A DNA stretch of 27,928 nt, taken from the NCBI GenBank assembly GCA_937892545.1, contig CALAFO010000063.1:1-27928 (forward strand). The letters run 5' to 3'. The position numbers were made by a program, and so were the translations under genes. The notes beneath the pieces were generated by a model that was not told where the DNA came from, did not search any database, and worked only from the letters and a program-made list of their open reading frames with translations. Origin of the DNA: Scatosoma sp002474405 (GTDB taxonomy: Bacteria > Bacillota > Clostridia > Christensenellales > Borkfalkiaceae). Shown one piece after another: positions 22,802 through 27,928 of this stretch (positions within the stretch are counted from its first letter, which is position 1; every line of letters starts with the position of its first letter).

Positions 22802-23395
22802 TTATATGGCGTTGCGTTCCGCAAACGCGCGGGAAAGGGTAACGTCGTCGGTAAATTCGATTTCCGAGCCGACGGGAATACCGTGCGCAAGCCGCGTAAC
22901 TTTTACGCCGAGCGGGTTGACAAGCCGCGCGATGTACATCGCCGTGGCGTCGCCCGAAACGTCCGGATTCGTGGCGATAATCACCTCTTTCACGTTGCCT
23001 TCCTGTATGCGGGCAAGCAGTTCGCGGATGCGGATATCGTTGGGTCCTACTCCCTCCATGGGATCGATAACGCCGTGAAGAACGTGATACACGCCCTTGA
23101 ATTCGTGCAGTTTTTCAATCGCCGAAGCGTCGCGCGGTTCTTTCACCACGCAGATGACGGAAGGATCGCGGCGCTTGCAGATTTCGCACACGTCGCCCTC
23201 CGTGAAGTTGCCGCAGATTTTGCAGTAACGCACTTTCTGTTTTACGTTGATAATCGCATCGGCAAAGGCGCGCGCCTCCGTTTCGCTCATATCCACGATT
23301 TTGTAGGCGTAGCGCTGCGCCGTTTTTTTGCCCACGCCCGGCAAACGCGAAAATTCGTTGATCAGCCTGCCGATCGGTTCGATGAACACGTCCAT
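22802..23395 (-). CDS. Recombination mediator RecR
   Basis: RecR works with RecO and RecF to load RecA on gapped DNA. The 197-residue protein has an N-terminal helix-hairpin-helix (LPGVGKKTAQR, about 18-28), a C4 zinc finger (Cys58, 61, 70, 73) and a Toprim domain from about 79, with EPRDASAIEK and DPMEGVGPNDIRI. The ATG overlaps the ybaB stop codon (TAATG), and GGAGG precedes it, so the pair is translationally coupled. The dnaX-ybaB-recR order is widely conserved. Confidence 0.96.
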   Translation of the reverse strand: MDVFIEPIGRLINEFSRLPGVGKKTAQRYAYKIVDMSETEARAFADAIINVKQKVRYCKICGNFTEGDVCEICKRRDPSVICVVKEPRDASAIEKLHEFKGVYHVLHGVIDPMEGVGPNDIRIRELLARIQEGNVKEVIIATNPDVSGDATAMYIARLVNPLGVKVTRLAHGIPVGSEIEFTDDVTLSRAFAERNAI

Positions 23396-23721
23396 TACAG
23401 CAAGCCTCCCATGCCGCCGGCGCCGCCGAATTTGCCCATTTTTTCTTCGTACACCTTATCCGCCTTGGAATAGCCGTCGTTGATCGCCGCCATAATCAGA
23501 TCTTCCAGCATCTCCACGTCGGTGGGGTCTACGATGCTTTCGTCCAGTTCGATGCCGTTGATGATTTTTTTCGCGTTCATATACACCACCACCGCTTCGC
23601 TTGCGCTGGTGCCCACGATTTCCCAGTCGTCCAGAAGTTCGGAGGTCTTTTGCATTTCCTCCTGCATTTTCTGCGCCTGTTTCATTAAATTCTGCATGTT
23701 TCCGCCGCCGAATCCAGCCAT
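23395..23721 (-). CDS. YbaB/EbfC-family nucleoid-associated protein
   Basis: This small DNA-binding dimer is encoded between dnaX and recR in most bacteria. The 108-residue product has a Met/Gln-rich helix (NMQNLMKQAQKMQEEMQK, about 8-25). A beta core follows, then VDPTDVEMLEDLIMAAINDG, the family's most conserved part, and a Gly-rich C-terminus. The central segment SELLDDWEIVGTSASEAVVV is less standard than usual. It follows dnaX by 37 bases. Confidence 0.92.
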   Translation of the reverse strand: MAGFGGGNMQNLMKQAQKMQEEMQKTSELLDDWEIVGTSASEAVVVYMNAKKIINGIELDESIVDPTDVEMLEDLIMAAINDGYSKADKVYEEKMGKFGGAGGMGGLL

Positions 23722-23758
23722 GATTTTGTTCCTCGCTTTCCTGTATTTTTATTGTATT

Positions 23759-25570
23759 TTACGGTTTTACCGTGATATTCGCGCCGGCGAATTTTTCTTT
23801 GATTTCGTCGATCGCTTTATTCGTATCGTCTTTTTCTTTGCCCTTTAAACGCAAATCGAAATCGGTGATGCCGATTTTGTTCAGGGCGCTTTGCACCACC
23901 GGGAAGTTTGTTTCCCGCTTCAACGTGTTTAAAAGCGTTTCCTTGGTGGTGTACAGCACAAACGTGCCGCCGTCGAACGCGCTTTCCATATCCATGCAGA
24001 TGGTGAAAAGAACGCCGTTGCCCACCGCACGCAACGCGCGCAGGAATTTGCCGAACGTTACTTTCGCGTCGCCCGTCGCCGCGTTTGCCGCACCCGCCGC
24101 GGCGGGTGTTGCCGCGGTTCCCGTATTTGCCGCGCCCGCCGCAGCACGCGGCGCCGAAGCAAACGGCGTATCGAACACCCCGGACTGCGCCGCCGAAGCC
24201 GCCGCGCTTTGCGCTTTTCTTGCCTGCCGCGCTTTGTCGGCGCGAATATAATCGTTATCGAGATATAAATTCCCGCCCGTCTCGTTTTCGTCCGGCGGGG
24301 CTTCTTCGGGAAATTCGCCTTCCGTTTTACGCGCCGTTTTCGGCATTTCCGCCGCAACGGCGGCAGGCTCCTGCGCCCGCGTCGCCAAAGGGGCGGGCAG
24401 CGCCGAGGCGCCGCTCTGCAGTTTTTCCAGCGTTTCTTCCAGAAGTTTCACCCGCTGAACGATGGCGGAAATATCCTCGTCCTCTTTCACCGTAGCAGCT
24501 TTCAATACGGCGGTTTCCAGCGTGATTTTCGGCGTTGTGGTATAGCGGCAATCGCTTTCCGCCTGCGCGAAAATTTCAAGCACGCGCACCAGAGCGCGGT
24601 TTTCCGCCGTTGCCGCCGCCGTTTTCAACAGCGCGTACCTGTCCGCGGGGAGAAGCAATAATTTTTCGCCGTGCACGCACGTTTTCGCCACCGCGCAGCC
24701 GTTGAAAAACTGCAGCACGTCTTTGATAAGCAGCGCCACGCTTTTGCCTTCCGCCAGAATCGCCTCGCATTTTTCCAGCGCCGCGCCGCCGTCGCCTTTC
24801 AGAATTTCGCCGCAAAGTTCCGCCGTAGACGAAAAATCCGCCGTGCCCAACACCGCCGTAACGTCGGCGTACGTAAGCTTTCCTTCGGAATACGAAACGC
24901 AGGGATCGGCAAGCGAAAGCATATCGCGCATACTGCCCGCGCCCGCGCGCGCCAGCGCGGCAACCGCCTCTTCCTCGTAATCTTTGCCGATGGTTTTCAG
25001 CACGTATTTCAGTCGATCTTCAAGGTCTTTCTGCGGAATCAGCTTGAAATCGAAGCGGGTGCAGCGCGAAAGAATGGTAGCGGGAATTTTCTGCGCCTCG
25101 GTGGTGGCAAGAATAAACACCGCGTGCGCGGGAGGTTCTTCCAGCGTTTTTAAAAGCGCGTTGAACGCCCCCGCCGAAAGCATGTGCACCTCGTCTACGA
25201 TGTACACTTTATATTTTCCCGCCACGGGCGGATACTGCACTTTTTCTCTGAGCTCGCGCATTTCGTCTACGCCGTTGTTCGAAGCGGCGTCGATTTCCGA
25301 AATATCCAGATTTCCTTTTTCGGCAAGCGCCCTGCACGTGGGGCATTTGCCGCATGCCGAACCGTTGACGGGCGTTTCGCAGTTGATCGCCGAAGCGAAA
25401 ATTTTCGCGATGCTGGTTTTGCCCGTGCCGCGCGGACCGCAGAATAAATATGCATGCCCGATTTTGCCCGTTTCTATCTGATGCTTCAGGATGGTTACGA
25501 CGTGTTCCTGACGGACTACGTCGTCGAGCGTTTTTGGTCTGAACGTTCTGTATAACGCCTGATACGCCAT
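23759..25570 (-). CDS. DNA polymerase III subunit gamma/tau
   Basis: DnaX is the clamp-loader ATPase. In the 603-residue protein Walker A GPRGTGKT is at 45-52. Zinc-binding cysteines are at 64, 73, 76 and 79. The Walker B region is VYIVDEVHMLS and the sensor/SRC motif is ILSRCTRFDF. After about residue 370 the protein turns Ala/Pro-rich and variable (tau-like linker), ending in a conserved-looking domain near 505-603. I noticed no A-run slippery site for gamma production in my reading of the coding strand. AAGGAG precedes the ATG. The gene follows sigH by 100 bases. Confidence 0.95.
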   Translation of the reverse strand: MAYQALYRTFRPKTLDDVVRQEHVVTILKHQIETGKIGHAYLFCGPRGTGKTSIAKIFASAINCETPVNGSACGKCPTCRALAEKGNLDISEIDAASNNGVDEMRELREKVQYPPVAGKYKVYIVDEVHMLSAGAFNALLKTLEEPPAHAVFILATTEAQKIPATILSRCTRFDFKLIPQKDLEDRLKYVLKTIGKDYEEEAVAALARAGAGSMRDMLSLADPCVSYSEGKLTYADVTAVLGTADFSSTAELCGEILKGDGGAALEKCEAILAEGKSVALLIKDVLQFFNGCAVAKTCVHGEKLLLLPADRYALLKTAAATAENRALVRVLEIFAQAESDCRYTTTPKITLETAVLKAATVKEDEDISAIVQRVKLLEETLEKLQSGASALPAPLATRAQEPAAVAAEMPKTARKTEGEFPEEAPPDENETGGNLYLDNDYIRADKARQARKAQSAAASAAQSGVFDTPFASAPRAAAGAANTGTAATPAAAGAANAATGDAKVTFGKFLRALRAVGNGVLFTICMDMESAFDGGTFVLYTTKETLLNTLKRETNFPVVQSALNKIGITDFDLRLKGKEKDDTNKAIDEIKEKFAGANITVKP

Positions 25571-25670
25571 TTTCCGTGTGTTCTCCTTGCCTTATTGCCT
25601 TGCTTTGTTCGTTTTATAATTGCCGTTTTTTCGTTTCTGTTTTCCGCTGCTGTTTTCCGCTGCCGCCGTT

Positions 25671-26243
25671 TCAGGAACGGAACGATTGCGTGATTTTTTT
25701 CTTGCTGCGTTGCAGCGCGTTATCCACGCTTTTTACGCTTTTGCCCGTGGCTTCGCAGATTTCCGAAACAGAAAACCCGTCTACGTACATCGTTACCACG
25801 CGGAATTCGAGATCGGATAACACGCCGGACATCTTCCCCGCGAATTCGCGGTTGTTCTCGATGCGGATCATGCTTTCGAGCGGATCGCTTTCCGAAGCCA
25901 CGCCCTCCGCCGCCAGCAACGGCACCGAGGTGTTCAGCGGCTGATTACGCTTTTTCAACGACGTGCGCACCGCGTCTAAGATTCTGTGCGAAATACACAC
26001 GTACGCGAACGAGGAAAACGAACCGTTCTTTTCCGGAACGTAATCGCGGATGGCGGAATACAAGCCGATCATGCCTTCCTGTATAAGGTCCTCCGTTTCG
26101 CCGCCCTGCAGAAAATAACGGCGCGCCGCCGAACGGACGAGGGGGGCGTACTGTTTCAGAAGTTTCTCTTCCGCCGCCTTATCGCCTTTCTGCGCCGCTT
26201 TCGCCAGCTTATCTTCCGCACGTTTCGCCGTGTTTTCGTTCAT
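25671..26243 (-). CDS. RNA polymerase sigma factor SigH (Spo0H)
   Basis: SigH directs early stationary-phase and sporulation transcription. The 190-residue protein has region 2 at about 25-90 with YFLQGGETEDLIQEGMIGLYSAIRDY, diagnostic for this factor. Region 4 at about 135-188 ends in SVSEICEATGKSVKSVDNAL and a basic helix. GGGGAAGA precedes the ATG. Its place after mrnC and rlmB matches the Bacillus order, without the yacP homologue usually found between. It fits a spore-former along with the spoVA genes. Confidence 0.94.
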   Translation of the reverse strand: MNENTAKRAEDKLAKAAQKGDKAAEEKLLKQYAPLVRSAARRYFLQGGETEDLIQEGMIGLYSAIRDYVPEKNGSFSSFAYVCISHRILDAVRTSLKKRNQPLNTSVPLLAAEGVASESDPLESMIRIENNREFAGKMSGVLSDLEFRVVTMYVDGFSVSEICEATGKSVKSVDNALQRSKKKITQSFRS

Positions 26244-26355
26244 TTTTTCTTCCCCGTTTTTATGTTTGCCGCACCGTCGTGATTTTTGCGATTTTTCATC
26301 CGTCGCCGCTATTTTTGCCGCGCCGCCGGCGGAAAATCGAAGCGCTTTACGCCTT

Positions 26356-27072
26356 TTATCTTCTCTGCCGTAAAACTTCGTACGCAGCCACGCCGAGCGC
26401 CACGGACGCGTTGAGCGAATTCACTTTGCCGTTTAACGGCAGCGCCACGATTTTATCGCACAGCGTGCGGGTTACTCGTCTTACGCCGCAGTCCTCGCCG
26501 CCGATGACAAGCGCCACGTTGCCCGAAAAATCCTGCGCGTAAATATCCTCTTCGCCCGCTTCCAGCCCGTACACCCAGAAGCCGCTTTCTTTCAGCTTTT
26601 CGATCGCCGTGCGCAGGTTGGCAATCCGCGCCACTTTCATATGCTCCGCCGCGCCCGCGGAAATGCGGATTACGCTTTCGTTCACGGGGGCGCAACCCGC
26701 TTTCGTAATAATCACGCCGTCCGCGCCCGCGCATTCCGCCACGCGGATGATGCTGCCTAAATTGTGCACGTCCTCTACGCCGTCGCAAAGAATGACGAAG
26801 CCGCCCTTTTCGCTGCGCGGATTCGCGATGATGTCTTCCACGTCGTAATATTCGTAATCGGTGGAATAGGCAATCACGCCCTGATGCCTGCCCGTTTCGC
26901 TCTCTTTATCCAGAGCGGCTTTTTCCGCGTATTGCACGCGCACGCCCTTTTTTCGCGCCTCGGCGAAAATGACGGAAAGCGAGCCTTTGCCGCCCTTTTC
27001 CATTAAGATTTTATCGATGTTTTTATCCGTTTCCAAAAGTTCGAGAACGGCGTTTCTGCCTTCGGTTTTCAT
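26356..27072 (-). CDS. 23S rRNA (guanosine-2'-O-)methyltransferase RlmB, SpoU/TrmH family
   Basis: The 239-residue protein has a short L30e-like RNA-binding domain (1-70) and a SPOUT domain. Motif 1 is DGVEDVHNLGSIIR (97-110), motif 2 GGEDCGVRR (191-199) and motif 3 LPLNGKVNSLNASVA (211-225), so it should methylate ribose 2'-O of an rRNA guanosine. The ATG at 27072 was chosen; an upstream TTG would overlap mrnC further. Its GGAG is rather distant (about 15 bases), which suggests coupling to mrnC, whose stop it overlaps closely. Substrate assignment to G2251 rests on family and neighbourhood only. Confidence 0.9.
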   Translation of the reverse strand: MKTEGRNAVLELLETDKNIDKILMEKGGKGSLSVIFAEARKKGVRVQYAEKAALDKESETGRHQGVIAYSTDYEYYDVEDIIANPRSEKGGFVILCDGVEDVHNLGSIIRVAECAGADGVIITKAGCAPVNESVIRISAGAAEHMKVARIANLRTAIEKLKESGFWVYGLEAGEEDIYAQDFSGNVALVIGGEDCGVRRVTRTLCDKIVALPLNGKVNSLNASVALGVAAYEVLRQRR

Positions 27073-27076
27073 TGCG

Positions 27077-27502
27077 TTACGGCTTGAACTCCTTGATTTT
27101 TGCAATTTCTTCGCGCGTTTTTTCCGAAGAAATATCGGCGAAAGATAAAATTTCTTCGATGCGGGGGAAATTTTCCGTGAGATACAGATAGCCTACGACG
27201 GCTTCGAAACCGGTGGAACGATTGTATTCCGCCGCCGTGGCGTTTTTCGCTTTGCTGTTCTTTCTGGAATTGCGCGCGCGGCGGAAAATTTCCGCCTCTT
27301 CTTCGGTGAACAGCGGTTCGATTTTCTGCAGAAGTTCGTTCTGTCCGCGTGCGGAAACCGCCGCCGACGCGGCTTTCTGGTACACGCCCGGCTTATCTTC
27401 GCCCGCTTTCACCAGTTTTTCGCGCACGTACAGAGAATACACCGCGTCGCCGACGAACGCCAGCGTTACGGGATGAATTTTCAGAACTTCCTGTTTTTGC
27501 AT
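27077..27502 (-). CDS. Mini-ribonuclease III
   Basis: MrnC matures the 3' and 5' ends of 23S rRNA in Bacillus as a dimer lacking the dsRNA-binding domain. The 141-residue product has the signature FVGDAVYSLYVREKL with catalytic Asp19 and a second acidic residue Glu100 in STGFEAVVGYLYL. GGGAAAG precedes the ATG. It is the first gene of the leftward block. In Bacillus cysS lies directly upstream; here no cysS is seen within the window. Confidence 0.95.
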   Translation of the reverse strand: MQKQEVLKIHPVTLAFVGDAVYSLYVREKLVKAGEDKPGVYQKAASAAVSARGQNELLQKIEPLFTEEEAEIFRRARNSRKNSKAKNATAAEYNRSTGFEAVVGYLYLTENFPRIEEILSFADISSEKTREEIAKIKEFKP

Positions 27503-27541
27503 TTCGCGCTTTCCCTTGCGTTTTTCGTTTATACAGAAGTT

Positions 27542-27570
27542 ATTATAGCATATTCCCGCGGGAAAAACAA
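27542..27570 (-). promoter_or_regulatory. Sigma-A promoter of the mrnC block
   Basis: On the minus strand TTGTTT (27565-27570), a 17-base spacer and a perfect TATAAT (27542-27547) lie about 40 bases before mrnC. Confidence 0.7.
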
Positions 27571-27657
27571 GCGTTTAAAACGGGCGGGAAAAAATCGCGG
27601 GAATTTTTCGGGCGGATTTTTTTCAATCGCCGGTTCCATCGTTGATTCCGCCGCTTA

Positions 27658-27717
27658 TTTTGTTACTTGTTTTGTTGCTTGTTGTGTTGCTGGTTTTGTC
27701 GCGTATTTTGCCGTTTA
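27658..27717 (+). repeat. Tandem repeat, 12-base period, five units
   Basis: Five units of TTTTGTTGCTTG type occupy 27658-27717, diverging toward the right. In one rightward frame they would encode repeated xFVA tetrapeptides. The repeat lies about 90 bases upstream of the mrnC promoter. Confidence 0.7.
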
Positions 27718-27784
27718 TTTCGAAGCCGAGATTTTTTTCGTGCGCGGCATACTTGTTGTGCGTGCAGCGCCTGTCTTTACCTGC

Positions 27785-27814
27785 AAAATAACAAAACGCG
27801 GAATTTCTTCCGCG
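27785..27814 (-). terminator. Leftward intrinsic terminator of a gene outside the window
   Basis: On the minus strand CGCGGAA-GAAA-TTCCGCG (27797-27814) is followed by TTTTGTTATTT. The stem is perfect with a stable GAAA loop. Confidence 0.75.
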
Positions 27815-27928
27815 CCGTTCGTCTGATCGTTTATTATTTTTGCCGTGTTTTGTAGTGTCGGTGTCTTTTTTCCGTTATTAGCGCAGTGTTTTCCGCTTTG
27901 TTTTAGGCGTTAATTGCGGGAGGCAAAG

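Larger units (their letters stand above)
27571..27928. other. Gene-free right edge with tandem repeat and terminator
   Basis: No credible gene is seen. Two rightward frames exist, but they consist largely of the tandem repeat at 27658-27717 and Cys/Phe/Arg-rich low-complexity sequence, and the longer one starts antisense to mrnC. The leftward terminator at 27785-27814 indicates that a leftward gene ends to the right of the window. Confidence 0.55.

Noticed and set aside
25571..25670. Small SRP RNA gene near dnaX
   Set aside because: Such a gene often lies near dnaX, but the 100-base gap lacks the conserved GGTGC...GNAR-type hairpin and is a simple A-rich leader.
27473..27826. 117-codon rightward frame at the right edge
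   Set aside because: It begins antisense to the mrnC start, crosses the mrnC promoter and depends on a tandem repeat; no Shine-Dalgarno sequence.
1..27928. tRNA, rRNA, CRISPR array, prophage or insertion sequence
   Set aside because: None was seen on reading both strands. The repeats present are unevenly spaced, palindromic and not separated by spacers of equal length, and no transposase or integrase motif occurs.

Overview
The window is a bacterial chromosome segment of roughly 50-55% GC by eye. It reads as an endospore-forming Clostridia-type Firmicute. The evidence is sigma-H, a spoVAC-spoVAD-spoVAE operon, mini-RNase III, PucR/CdaR-type and RsgI-like proteins, and Shine-Dalgarno-led starts throughout. 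An uncultured gut lineage of the Christensenellales kind is my guess from the style of the proteins and dispersed repeats. No phage, transposase, CRISPR, tRNA or rRNA was seen.

Layout. 1-1440: a gene-poor left edge with two palindromic repeats, then a leftward PucR/CdaR-type regulator. 1614-3634: a rightward membrane protein with a Pro/Ala linker and a C-terminal module, with its own sigma-A promoter and terminator. 3691-12728: a long leftward block, secA-prfB-[385 bp repeat-bearing gap]-tsaD-permease-STAS protein-degenerate kinase-like protein-SigB/SigF-type sigma factor-second kinase-like protein-unknown protein. 12843-14096: a rightward signal-bearing membrane protein. 14064-15478: a leftward lipoprotein with an RsgI-type domain and a strong promoter flanked by palindromes. 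15559-15815: tandem repeats and a 14-codon ORF with a perfect ribosome binding site. 15786-17329: a leftward orphan MsmK/UgpC-type ABC ATPase. 17478-20005: the leftward spoVA operon, ending in an Ig-like lipoprotein. 20256-21727: a rightward membrane protein. 21784-27570: a leftward information-processing block, mrnC-rlmB-sigH-dnaX-ybaB-recR-gpsA.

How the genes fit together. secA-prfB and mrnC-rlmB-sigH-dnaX-ybaB-recR are housekeeping neighbourhoods familiar from Firmicutes. The spoVA genes form the dipicolinic acid channel of the spore. The sigma-factor cassette has partner-switching gene order (STAS protein, kinase-like protein, sigma factor), but both kinase-like proteins lack residues expected for ATP binding.

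The most unusual material is (i) this degenerate sigma cassette; (ii) a family of two-hairpin repeats, with two longer elements that begin exactly at the stop codons of prfB and spoVAD, one of them inside the spoVA operon; (iii) paired palindromes upstream of the RsgI-like lipoprotein; and (iv) several lineage-type membrane proteins of unknown function.
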